Origin: Eupeodes corollae
Lineage: Eukaryota > Arthropoda > Insecta > Diptera > Syrphidae
Assembly (NCBI RefSeq): GCF_945859685.1
Contig: NC_079149.1
Location: forward strand, 37,103,136-37,167,135
Length of the DNA stretch: 64,000 nt
Direction of reading: 5' to 3'
Below the pieces are notes generated by a model. That model was not told the DNA's origin and did no database searches. It was given only the letters and a program-made list of their open reading frames with translations. How positions within the stretch are numbered: position 1 is the stretch's first letter; the number at the start of each line of letters is the position of its first letter. The translations under genes were made by a program, and so were the position numbers. Positions 9,901 to 18,400 of this stretch are shown one piece after another.

Positions 9901-11413
9901 TCTACTCTTCGAAGAGTTGCAAAATCATTAATAAGTATGTTTTTGACGTTAGGTAAAAAGGTCTTAAGTAAAAAAGTTGCATTTTAGGTTTTGCTTTGGT
10001 TGAACTGAATTTAGTTCTGTAACTGCTTACGTTGAGCAAAATTGTTAACTAGCGCATTGATTAAGTCTTTAGAAAAAAAAAAAAAAAATGCAGAAAAATC
10101 ATACATGCAGTTTGATTAAGTTCATTTAAACCTTTGTGACAAGTTTCTAACTTGAGTCCTTTTTCCCTAACGTCAAAGATTTCGTGTCATCAAATTTATA
10201 AAAAGCACTTTAGTCCCTCTATTTCTGAAGTCACTTGCACACAGGAATGGTTGAGAGTTGTATTAATGTAAGTACCATATCCCTGATTCTCGGCGACCTG
10301 TTACGCCATCTAGTTTATCTATTTACTTAGGTATTAATGTACAAACAAAATGGTAAAACCCGAAATCCGAACAAAAAATTTAAACAACGCATTAAATTAA
10401 CTTAATTACTTTAACCTTAGTTTCGTTTAAACACAAGAACATGACTCTGCACTTATGTAACTATATGAACGGGCTACGAATTCAAGACTTTACAATCTTA
10501 TTAGAAACAAAATCAATGTTAAAATGCTCACATTTACTCAAGGACTTTCACTAAGAAGCACACCATACAAAAATAGGTTACAAAGACACTCCATCAACAA
10601 CAATATAGTACCTACCTCTAGTGTAGAGATTTAAGTAATCCTTTTTCTGAAGATATACTTCAACGTGTACCTAATAACGAAAATGCACTCTTCAAGAAGT
10701 CAACACACAAAACTATACAACACACCAAAAAAGAACGGATTATTTTTGAGAAAAGTAAAAATAAATAGAAAAAAAACCTCAAGACCACTGCATCACTCTA
10801 AAGACTAAGCACTCACAAATATACATCACTGTATTAAGCTAATTTACCGTAAAATCTCCTTTCGTGTAAAAAACGTACAATCCTTGTTGTAGGTATAAGC
10901 AAGTCCGCAAGATAAAATAACGAACGTTTTTGTTTTTGTTGTTGTTGTTGTTGTTGTTGTTGTTGGTAATGGTGATGTGTTTTTGTTCCCGTTCCCAAAT
11001 GCGCCGTTGAAAGTTGAAAGTTTTTGTTACCCCAAATTGGTTGGTACATGGTCACCGGGACACAAGTTGTTCGGTTTATCCCAAAAGTATATACCGCAAC
11101 ATCCGCATACATGTATGTTTATAGGAAAGCAAGAAAAAGGATAAAAGTTGCAAGGATAAATGTTGAAGACAGCCATGACTTTCAGCAAAAATTTCAAGTG
11201 TGTAGAGATTGTTCTCTAACATTATATAGAAGTAAGTAGTGTATAAATGTCTCTTCTCTGCTGCCATGAGGCGAGGACACCATCAGGACACAGGATACAG
11301 GACATAGGTGTATATACACTATACACTGCAACTGCATTCTTATGCTCTCAAGTGGAAATCACCTGGTAATCGTCCAATTGCTGTTCGGTGAATGTAACAA
11401 TTTTGTTGCCCAT
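765..11413 (-). CDS. Cib2: Cib2 homologue, calcium- and integrin-binding EF-hand protein (four spliced exons)
   Basis: The gene runs right to left. Exons 11413-11363, 10882-10848, 1577-1312 and 982-765 join to 570 bp, giving 189 residues plus TAA, the length I know for Drosophila Cib2 (CG9236). All three introns have GT donors and AG acceptors and the codon phases agree: phase 0, then an Arg codon split CG|G, then an Asp codon split G|AC. The ATG at 11413 has A at -3. Residue 2 is Gly (MGNK...), a possible N-myristoylation site as in the CIB family. EF-hands 1 and 2 look degenerate. EF-hand 3 (residues 118-129, Asp at loop position 12) and EF-hand 4 (159-170, Glu at position 12) keep their ligand residues. 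CIB2 proteins are Ca2+/Mg2+ sensors; vertebrate CIB2 is a partner of TMC1/2 mechanotransduction channels and fly Cib2 is linked to photoreceptor function. No stop or frameshift was seen, so the gene is probably active. Confidence 0.93.
1312..1577 (-). CDS. Cib2: Cib2 coding exon 3
   Basis: The exon encodes residues 30-117, from VHKRFREIRPDLVP to APRDIKVFYAFKIY. This is the most conserved stretch of the family and includes the degenerate EF-hands 1 and 2. The acceptor is CATCCTACAG (AG at 1579-1578) and the donor is GTAAGC starting at 1311. Open reading continues past both splice sites into intron, so a naive ORF of 188 codons at 1154-1720 overstates the exon. Intron 3 is 329 bp. Confidence 0.93.
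2165..2457 (+). mobile_element. element A, 5' part: degraded non-LTR reverse transcriptase
   Basis: The plus strand reads a reverse-transcriptase N-terminal half: AGFR..FST, then FVDFRAAFDKVNRQVL, the region of the first catalytic aspartate (a Y/F-x-D-F-x-x-A-F-D motif). A stop codon follows KKKL near 2337, so it is dead. The fragment stops at 2457 where element B is inserted, and it resumes after 4461. The 5' end is truncated and no endonuclease or gag part is present. Its clade is uncertain. Confidence 0.75.
2443..2457 (+). repeat. target-site duplication, left copy, element B copy 1
   Basis: The sequence TACTCTAACTTTCTT here is repeated exactly at 4447-4461. The 15-bp perfect duplication brackets element B and fixes its ends at 2458 and 4446. 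Confidence 0.9.
2458..4446 (+). mobile_element. element B copy 1: 5'-truncated non-LTR retrotransposon (RT + RNase H), inactive
   Basis: The copy is nested in element A. In order it holds an RT domain (SAKDFRPISLTSF near 2500; ATFLDIEGAFNNV near 2710; VYADDLVLL near 2955), a thumb/connection region (YLGVILDPKLKWK near 3105), an RNase H domain (FSDGSKMECGVGS near 3670; FTDSQAAVKAI near 3853; WVPGHSGIVGNERADELA near 3972) and a C-terminal Cys/His region near 4140-4280. RNase H suggests the I/Loa/R1 side of the non-LTR tree rather than Jockey. Breaks include TAG at 3246-3248, TAA at 3906-3908 and internal deletions relative to copy 2 (near 2868, 3035, 4032 and 4410). The 3' end is a short CTAC tandem run. 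The 5' truncation is typical of target-primed insertion. Confidence 0.88.
4447..4461 (+). repeat. target-site duplication, right copy, element B copy 1
   Basis: This is an exact copy of the 15 bases at 2443-2457. Element A coding sequence continues directly after it. Confidence 0.9.
4462..5820 (+). mobile_element. element A, 3' part: RT core and C terminus, degraded
   Basis: The reverse transcriptase resumes with TTAGVPQGCILRPLLFALFV near 4528, LLYADDLVLLAGN near 4639 (YADD catalytic box) and TYLGVWITH near 4852. It continues with a conserved C-terminal region (FHTTVNTCMC near 4998, SVQRYYLKRIFRLP near 5080) and a Cys-His motif (CNRRENEDINHFIAICPML near 5603-5660). Several frameshifts and stops interrupt it (for example 4809-4811, 5176 and 5694). 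Sequence up to about 5820 still reads like the end of the protein. There may be a 3' UTR to about 5970, but I cannot fix its end. Confidence 0.8.
6045..6330 (+). mobile_element. tRNA-derived SINE, copy 1
   Basis: The head has a tRNA-like A-box region (GTGGCATGATGGTGAGG at 6062-6078) and a B-box-like GGCTTCGATCCCTGCC near 6084. The spacing between them is too short for a tRNA, so the head is deleted or derived. The body ends with ACTCGCACACAGGAATGGTT (6247-6266) and a GGCCTGGTTC..ACGGACTGT segment. The GCACACAGGAATGGTTGA block recurs at about 10236, which supports a dispersed family. The head is bracketed by a 10-bp inverted repeat (6055-6064 and 6120-6129). The family name is not known to me. 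Confidence 0.6.
6600..8390 (-). mobile_element. element D: degraded non-LTR retrotransposon (linker + RT)
   Basis: Read on the minus strand from about 8370 leftwards: an endonuclease-RT linker (PRWWNKCLSNL near 8250), the RT N terminus (SEDVSNYRS-like, near 7680-7640), HGFIAGRSTTTNLA near 7545, GVPKGSHLEPLLF near 7280, LMFADDVNIFRC near 7190 (FADD box), and a C-terminal region SLQYCLVLYNSFY near 6810 with PLDIRRW near 6635. This pattern resembles the Jockey/CR1 side. It contains frameshifts and stops throughout, and the first catalytic position reads FTEFFDRVNH, where Glu replaces the expected Asp. It lies in Cib2 intron 2 in the sense orientation of the gene. Ends are approximate. Confidence 0.75.
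8450..9120 (-). mobile_element. element D': second degraded RT fragment related to D
   Basis: Minus-strand reading gives FAKAFDTVNHSILLRKL near 8680, SYLKNRIQFVRIEN near 8580 and ITSGVPQGSRLGPLLFL near 8510, and then breaks off just after the PQG motif. Upstream (to about 9100) are weak linker-like remnants. The RT is clearly related to, but distinct from, that of element D immediately downstream on the same strand, so this is a separate insertion and not a tandem duplicate. Confidence 0.65.
9121..10200. other. A+T-rich intronic DNA, no feature recognised
   Basis: I see only A+T-rich sequence with homopolymer runs. There is one 64-codon open frame at 9177-9371 without recognisable similarity, and I see no splice-consistent exon. 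Confidence 0.4.
10205..10330 (+). mobile_element. tRNA-derived SINE, 3' fragment (copy 2)
   Basis: The segment CTTGCACACAGGAATGGTTG near 10232 and the following GTTGTATTAATG, CTGATTCTCGGCGACCTGTT and GCCATCTAGTTTATCTATTT match the tail of the SINE copy at 6045-6330 and extend it. The tRNA-like head is missing. Confidence 0.5.
10848..10882 (-). CDS. Cib2: Cib2 coding exon 2 (35-bp microexon)
   Basis: This 35-bp exon reads DCTFFTRKEIL plus the first two bases of an Arg codon. It lies between an acceptor ending ACAACAAG (AG at 10884-10883) and a donor GTAAAT starting at 10847. It is easy to miss because of its length, but it supplies exactly the residues needed between exons 1 and 3. It is followed by the 9,270-bp intron. 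Confidence 0.9.
10937..10965 (+). repeat. (GTT)n trinucleotide microsatellite in Cib2 intron 1
   Basis: About nine uninterrupted TTG/GTT units lie between Cib2 exons 1 and 2, about 55 bp upstream of the exon 2 acceptor. On the gene strand this is (CAA)n. A 92-codon minus-strand frame with a poly-Gln run passes through it, but it crosses known splice sites and is not a gene. Confidence 0.8.
11363..11413 (-). CDS. Cib2: Cib2 coding exon 1 (start codon exon)
   Basis: The reverse strand reads MGNKIVTFTEQQLDDYQ and then a GTGATT donor (GT at 11362-11361). This matches the known N terminus of the family. The exon ends in phase 0, and the next intron is 480 bp (11362-10883). The 5' UTR extends to the right by an unknown distance. 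Confidence 0.9.
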
Positions 11414-12332
11414 TCTTGTGAAAGGAATTCCAATGCAATATATTTATTCGTCCAGTCTTCTAGTTTCAGTTCTAGTTCTAGTTCTTCTATTAAGAGTCCT
11501 CTCAAGGGGAATATCCTTATGGATGTGTCACGTTCGTTGAGAGACTGAAAAATACTAAAAGCTAAAACCGTGTAAGACAGCCAGTTGAGCAGTTTGTGTT
11601 GTGGTGATGCGGTATATGTGTCTTTATAGGTTGTGTTTTGTAACGTATCTAACCAACCTATATTATAAGAATGGAATGGCGAAGTCTTCTTTTCTATATT
11701 TATATGGAAATTAATTAAGGAGTGGTCCTTATATTCTCCCGCTAGCTCAAATGCTTATAGTTTTTATATGAATTGTCTGTATTGTCGTGCATGAAGGACA
11801 TGGAGTAAAAAGGAGCTAGTGGTGTGGCACTTAGGTGTGGCATCCTGTCGAGTTGGGGAAATATCAAGAAATATGAATTTTTCGATATCATGTTATGGTT
11901 CCGTGTTTTTTTTATTTTCCTAGAAATTATTATAGATGAAGACGCTTTTGGAACATGACCATGAATTAACGGGTGGTAATATTTATTGATTTTTATCCTT
12001 AGGACCAAACGCTGTTGGCGGTCTCCAAAATTAATGGTTTATCGTAGTTCGTATATAAAATAGGGGCTAGAACTGGGATTCTGCTGTTTCATTACATTGT
12101 TTTGCTAATAAGAGAAAATTGTTAGCTTGTAAGTGTTTTTGGTTCCGTTAAGTGTGTAATGTATGATTTGAACAGGTTATTATAAGGAATGTTTATTGTT
12201 TATAGGTATATTTGTGTTAAAGCTTCAAAGGCAGTTAAATACTTTTTGAGTAGGTACAATCATTTGAATGAGAAGAACCTGAAGGAAAAACTTTTGACTT
12301 AGAAGCTAATAAATCGTAAGGATGTAGAGGTG
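11414..12332 (-). promoter_or_regulatory. 5' flank of Cib2, presumed UTR and promoter region
   Basis: This is the DNA between the Cib2 start codon and the nearest retrotransposon. No confident TATA box or initiator for the minus strand could be assigned, and any 5' UTR intron is not resolvable. A short serine-codon run (TTCTAG units near 11458-11490) is simple repeat. The region is unique-looking and A+T-rich. Confidence 0.35.
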
Positions 12333-12343
12333 GCACGTAATTA
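12333..12343 (+). repeat. target-site duplication, left copy, element B copy 2
   Basis: GCACGTAATTA here pairs with GCACTTAATTA at 14257-14267 with one mismatch in 11. The mismatch fits an insertion older than copy 1. Confidence 0.65.
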
Positions 12344-14256
12344 GGTAGGTAGAAATGGCGATCTTAAGGCAACCTAGCCTGAGATCCAGTTAGGGCTGTA
12401 GTGCACCGTTTTGATACCAAAAACTCATTTGACCTTTGATTGAAAGGGATAGATTGATAGAGAAGCTTTATAGCGATTATGTTAGAGCCATTTTGTCGCA
12501 TTGAGAAAAAAGATAAGGTCTCTAATCTTTGTCTCAGATAGCTTATCAAGTTTTTGAAAGATGCTTTTCCAAAGTATTTCATTCTAGTGTTTGCCAAAGC
12601 AGGACATTTGCAGAGGAAATGGATTATCGTTTCACTTTCTCTTTGGTCACTACAGCTACGGCAAAAGGTGTTGTCTAGGAGATACCCAGCTTCTCTGCAT
12701 GAACTCCTATAGGCCAATGTCCGGTACAAACCGCAAAAATTCTGGCTTTGTCTTGCCTTTGTCTGCATAGAAGATCGTTTGTACGGGTTTTGTTATAGGT
12801 GGGCCATATCTTCCTAGATATAATGCAGTTGGGCAAATTGCTTCACCTTCGGTTTGATTCAGCTTGGTAGAGAGAAAAGATTTTACCCTTCATAGCACCA
12901 AGAGGAATGTTAACCATTTCCGCAAGTGAGCTATGAAGTGCCGATTCTTGCCTGGCTGGCTCGTCAGCCCGTTCATTTCCTACGATACCACTATGGCCCG
13001 GAACTCAGAAGAGGGTTACACCAAGGTTAATATTCAGGCTCGCAAGCTCATCGCGACATTGCTGGACCAATTTAGATAAGGATGTGGCCGAGTTAATGGT
13101 TTTGACAGCTGCCTGACTGTCTGTAAAGATAGCCGCATTTCGGTTTTGGTTTGGGCTTTGTTTAAGTATCTGACATGCCTCCCTTATTGCCAGCAGTTCA
13201 GCCTGAAAAACGCTAGCAAAGTCAGGAAGCCTTAAAGATTTGGCTACATTTAGGGACTCAGAAAAGATCCCAGAACCAACTCCGCACTCCATCTTTGAGC
13301 CGTCAGAAAAGATGGTTGTGTCGAAACCTATCGACACGATGTCATCCTCCCAATCTTCTCTCGGTGGGAAAATAAACTTAAAACCCTTACTAAGGTTCAA
13401 AGTAGGAGTGCAGTAGTCAGTGTCTACCGAGATAATATCTGAGGGAATTAATTTCGTGGTGTTGCTGTGACCGTAAGGTTTTGACAACCAGCTATTTGAT
13501 TCCTTCAGCCTAATAGCGCTGCAGGAAACTATGTATTTGATAAAAAGGTCGATTGGTAGAAGATCCAAAATAACGTTTAAGGCGTCCGTTGGGCAAGTAC
13601 GCATGGCCCCTGTGGTGCCGACGCAAGCTGTTCTCTGAACCTTCTTTAGCTTATTAATATTATAGGCTTTGCTAAGAGCAGGCCACCACACAATCGAACC
13701 ATATGTTAAGATTGGGCGTACTACGGCTGTCTACGTCCATAAAATCATCTTCGACTGAAGTCCCCACTTTTTGCCGAAAGTCTTGCTGCAGGCGTAGAAG
13801 GCAATACGGGCCTTCTTAACCCGTACTTCAATATTTAGTTTCCATTTCAGTTTAGGGTCGAGTATAACTCCCAAATATTTTACACTGGAAGACAATGATA
13901 GGATTTGACCGTTGAGTCGAGGTAGCGTGAAGGGCGGTACTTTAGTTTTGGTGGTAAAGAGCAACAGTTCAGTTTTACTTTGGTTGCTGCTAACTTTCTT
14001 CAAAGCTGATTCCGTGATTTCACTAATCACAGAGGTGTACTTTCCTGACACCAATAGCACCAAATCATCCGCGTAGGCTACCGCCTTCACTTCACATCTC
14101 TCTAATTTAACGAGAATTGTATCCATGACCAGAAGCCATAGAAGAGGCAAAGGACACCACCCTGGGGTGTTCTCCTACTCACGTGTTTTGTTGCAATTGT
14201 ATTGCCTAGAGTGGTTCCAATATTCCTACCACTGAGCATGGAAATAATCCATTCTA
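12344..14256 (-). mobile_element. element B copy 2: 5'-truncated non-LTR retrotransposon (RT + RNase H), inactive
   Basis: This is the same family as 2458-4446 but on the opposite strand and more complete at the 3' end. Minus-strand order: an RT core after TPQGGV (the frame is lost near 14150), AYADDLVLLVSG near 14075, YLGVILDPKLKWK near 13870, RNase H (FSDGSKMECGVGSG near 13310, FTDSQAAVKTI near 13125), then a C-terminal Cys/His region (CRSCSDQRESETIIHFLCKCP near 12620). The RNase H frame is interrupted near 13005, and TAG at 13733-13731 occupies the same position as TAG in copy 1. The 3' end is a CTAC run. The element starts about 0.9 kb upstream of the Cib2 ATG, pointing the same way as the gene. 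Confidence 0.88.
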
Positions 14257-14267
14257 GCACTTAATTA
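14257..14267 (+). repeat. target-site duplication, right copy, element B copy 2
   Basis: GCACTTAATTA matches 12333-12343 in 10 of 11 bases and abuts the truncated 5' end of the element. Confidence 0.65.
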
Positions 14268-14289
14268 ACTATGGTAAATGTTTAAAACG

Positions 14290-15351
14290 TAAGTAGAATG
14301 ATTCACTCATACTGTATTGAAGAATGAGAACCTTTCTCTCGTACAACAGAGAACGATACAACACAGAGCTCCGTAGCCTAAGAAATGCACGTATCAAGCT
14401 TTGGATATCTCTTTACAGTCCAAAACTGATACCGACCACAACACAACAACTATCTTCTCGCCTGTTATTCTTTCTCTAAATTAAGGGAATCCCTTTATAA
14501 CCAATACCTTAACCAAATGGAAAATAACCTTCTTTCTGATGCAAGGACATTTTTCAAGTTTATAAATGTCAAACGAAAATCTGGTGGGTTTCCACCTTCA
14601 ATGAGTTTCTCCAACAACCATATCAAATCTATTTACTAAATACTTTAGCAAATCATATACTGAAAATCTTCATGATCCTGATCCACACTACTTTATTTAT
14701 TTAGATGGCTGCAGTCCAAACTCTCTTTCATCTTTTACAGTAACTGTAGAAATGGTACTTGCCAAAATCGTAAGCCTCAAAGAAATCTTTAGCCCTGGTC
14801 CTGATGGCGTCCCATCAGTTGTTTTTAAAAAAAGTTTGCATTCTCTGTCAAAGCCTCTAACTCCACTCTTTGAACACTCTCTCTCCTAGGTGTGTTTCTC
14901 CATATATGGATAGATTCATTTATATTTACCATTCATAAACAAGGCAATACAACTGAAATTAACAATTAAAGACCTATTGCTAAACTTTCATGCATTTCAA
15001 AACTTTTTGAAAGCTTAGTTTATGATTCTTTTTATTGCAAGTCTTTATTCACTCCCGCTCATAATGATTTTCTTAAAGGTAGATCAACTACGACTAACTT
15101 AATTTAATTTATATCCAAAGTTTTGTCAGCCCTCGAGAATAGCAAAGAAGTTGATGTCGCATACACTGATTACAGCAAAGCCTTTGACAAAAAATCCCAT
15201 AATATAATGTATCTCAAACTAAGAGCCCTAGGCTTTCCGTCTATATTTATAAAGTGGATATGCTCCTATCTTCCGAATAGAACTTATAGAGTCCTTTTCA
15301 ATAGCTCAGTCTGCAGTTCTACACATGCAACTTATGGAGTCCCACAGAAAT
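14290..15351 (+). mobile_element. element C: degraded non-LTR retrotransposon cut off by the satellite
   Basis: Plus-strand reading gives a linker (LRESLYNQYLNQMENNLLSD near 14485, FFKFINVKRKSGGFPPS near 14551), SPGPDGVPSVVFKKSL near 14795, RPIAKLSCISKLFESLVYD near 14970, NDFLKGRSTTTNLI near 15065, YTDYSKAFDKKSHNIM near 15164 (catalytic Asp present) and TYGVPQ near 15330. Stops at several points (for example within 14640, 14890 and 15105) show it is dead. The RT ends at the PQG motif, exactly where satellite-like sequence begins, so the second half including the YADD box is missing. The motifs resemble the Jockey/CR1 side. Confidence 0.75.
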
Positions 15352-15361
15352 AATGAAGTTT

Positions 15362-15464
15362 AAAAATTGCCGACTTTTCATACTCTGGGACGCATACTAA
15401 GCGAGATATTCGATTTTTTAGGTTGGAACATGCATTTTTGCCGAAAACTTGTTGTAAAGTTGGT
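15362..15464 (-). repeat. inverted partial satellite unit at the array edge
   Basis: This stretch is the reverse complement of about half a 205-bp unit: AAAATTGCCGACTTTT, CTCTGGGACGCATA, GCGAGATATTCG, ACATGCATTTTTGCC and ACTTGTTGTAAA are all recognisable. It is followed after about 24 bp by units in the opposite (main) orientation, so the two form an imperfect inverted repeat of roughly 100-nt arms. It is more diverged than units deeper in the array. Confidence 0.9.
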
Positions 15465-15488
15465 GCTGTGCCCATCTTTGAATAGGAA

Positions 15489-18400
15489 CAATTTTACAAC
15501 AAGTTATGAGCAAAAATGCATGTTCAAACTTTAAATGCGAATATCTCACTTAATATGTGTTCCAGAGGGTCAAAAGTTGGCAGTTTTTGATCCCCATTAT
15601 TTCTCGATCTAGACAACTTATAGAGCTGAAATTTCAGGATTGTGATCTAGGAATCATTGCCTTTCCATTGCTGTGCCTATCTTTGAATTTGACCAATTAT
15701 ACAAAAAGTTATGGGCAAAAATGCATGTTCAAACTTTAAATGCGAATATCGCACTTAATATGCGTCCCAGAGGGTCAAAAGTCGGCAATTTTTGATCTCC
15801 ATTATTTCTCAATTTAGACTACCTATAGGGCTGAAATTTCAGGATTGTGATATAGGAATCATTCCCTTTCCATTGCTGTGCCTATCTTTGAATAAGACCA
15901 ATTTTACAACAAGTAATGGGCAAAAATGCATGTTCAAACTTAAAATGCGAATATCTTGTTAATATGCGTCCCAAAGGGTCAAAAGTCGGCAGTTTTTGAT
16001 CCCCATTATTTCTCGATCTAGACTACTTATAGAGCTGAAATTTCAGGAATGTGATCTAGGAATCATTGCCTTTCCATTGCTGTGCCTATCTTTGAATAAG
16101 ACCAAATTTACAACAAGTTATGGGCAAAAATGCATGTTCAAACTTTAAATGCGAATATCTCGCTTAATATGCGTCCCAGAGGGTCAAAAGTCGGCAATTT
16201 TTGATCTCCATTATTTCTCGATCTAGACTACCTAGAGGGCTGAAATTTCAGGATTGTGATCTAGGAATCATTGCCTTTCCATTGCTGTGCCTATCTTTGA
16301 ATAAGACCAATTTTACAACAAGTTATGGGCAAAAATGCATGTTCAAACTTTAAATGCGAATATCTCGCTTAAAATGCGTCTCAGAGGGTCAAAAGTCGGC
16401 AATTTTTGATCTCCATTATTTCTCGATCTAGACTACCTAGAGGGCTGAAATTTCAGGATAGTGATCTAGGAATCATTGCCTTTCCATTGCTGTGCCTATC
16501 TTTGAATAAGACCAATTTTACAACAAGTTATGGGCAAAAATGCATGTTCAAGCTTAAAATGCGAATATCTCGCTTAATATGCGTCCCAGAGGGTCATCAG
16601 TCGGCAATTTTTGATCTCCATTATTTCTCGATCTAGACTACCTAGAGGGCTGAAATTTCAGGATTGTGATCTAGGAATCATTGCCTTTCCATTGCTGTGC
16701 CTATCTTTGAATAAGACCAATTTTACAACAAGTTATGGGCAAAAATGCATGTTCAAACTTTAAATGCGAATATCTCGCTTAATATGCGTCCCAGAGGGTC
16801 AAAAGTCGGCAATTTTTGATGTCCATTATTTCTCGATTTAGACCACCTACAGGGCTGAAATTTCAGGATTGTGATCTAGGAATCATTGCCTTTCCATTGC
16901 TGTGCCTATCTTTGAATAAGACCAATTTTACAACAAGTTATGGGCAAAAATGCATGTTCAAACATTAAATGCGAATATCTCGCTTAATATGCGTCCCAGA
17001 GGATCAAAAGTCGGCAATTTTTGATCTCCATTATTTCTCGATCTAGACTACCTAGAGGGCTTAAATTTCAGGATTGTGATCTAGGAATCATTGCCTTTCC
17101 ATTGCTGTGCCTATCTTTGAATAAGACCAATTTTACAACAAGTTATGGGCAAAAATGCATGTTCAAACTTTAAATGCGAATATCTCGCTTAATATGCGTC
17201 CCAGAGGGTCAAAAGTCGGCAATTTTTGATCTCCATTATTTCTCGATTTAGACCACCTAGTGGGTTGAAATTTCAGGATTGTGATCTAGGAATCATTGCC
17301 TTTCCATTGCTGTGCCTATCTTTGAATAAGACCAATTTTACAACAAGTTATGGGCAAAAATGCATGTTCAAACTTTAAATGCGAATATCTCGCTTAATAT
17401 GCGTCCCAGAGGGTCAAAAGTCGGCAATTTTTGATCTCCATTATTTCTCAATTTAGACTACCTAGAGGGCTGAAATTTCAGGATTGTGATCTAGGAATCA
17501 TTGCCTTTCCATTGCTGTGCCTATCTTTGAATAAGACCAATTTTACAACAAGTTATGGGCAAAAATGCATGTTCAAGCTTAAAATGCGAATATCTCGCTT
17601 AATATGCGTCCCAGATGGTCAAAAGTCAGCAATTTTTGATCTCCATTATATCTCGATCTAGACTACCTATAGGGCTGAAATTTCAGGATTGTGATCTAGG
17701 AATCATTGCCTTTCCATTGCTGTGCCTATCATTGAATAAGACCAATTTTACAACAAGTTATGGGCAAAAATGCATGTTCAAACTTTAAATGCGAATATCT
17801 CGCTTAATATGCGTCCCAGAGGGTCAAAAGTCGGCAATTTTTGATCTCCATTATTTCTCGATTTAGACCACCTACAGGGCTGAAATTTCAGGATTGTGAT
17901 CTAGGAATCATTGCCTTTCCATTGCTGTGCCTCTCTTTGAATAAGACCAATTTTACAACAAGTTATGGGCAAAAATGCATGTTCAAACTTTAAATGCGAA
18001 TATCTCGCTTAATATGCGTCCCAGAGGGTCAAAAGTCGGCAATTTTTGATCTTCATTATTTCTCGATCTAGACTACCTAGAGGGCTTAAATTTCAGGATT
18101 GTGATCTAATAATCATTGAATTTCCATTGCTGTGCCTATCTTTGAATAAGACCAATTTTACAACAAGTTATGGGCAAAAATGCATGTTCAAACTTTAAAT
18201 GCGAATATCTCGCTTAATATGCGTCCCAGAGGGTCAAAAGTCGGCAATTTTTGATCTCCATTATTTCTCGATTTAGACCACCTACAGGGCTGAAATTTCA
18301 GGATTGTGATCTAGGAATCATTGCCTTTCCATTGCTGTGCCTATCTTTGAATAAGACCAATTTTACAACAAGTTATGGGCAAAAATGCATGTTCAAACTT

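Larger units (their letters stand above)
1578..10847 (-). other. Cib2 intron 2, 9.27 kb, filled with transposon remnants
   Basis: The intron is defined by the exon 2 donor GTAAAT and the exon 3 acceptor CATCCTACAG. Within it lie elements A, B copy 1, D, D' and two SINE remnants, listed separately. Stretches 1584-2160, about 5830-6040, 6335-6600 and about 9120-10200 show no gene or repeat that I can identify beyond A+T-rich DNA and a 19-base A run near 10071. Confidence 0.85.

Noticed and set aside
10834..11112. 92-codon minus-strand frame with a poly-Gln run
   Set aside because: It runs through Cib2 exon 2, its splice sites and a GTT microsatellite; the poly-Gln comes from the simple repeat.
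11342..11548. 68-codon plus-strand frame with a serine run
   Set aside because: It is antisense to Cib2 exon 1 and the serine run is a TTCTAG simple repeat.
12052..12063. TATATAAAATAG as a plus-strand TATA box
   Set aside because: The nearest initiator-like TCATT is 39 bp downstream, too far for a TATA promoter, and no plus-strand exon follows.
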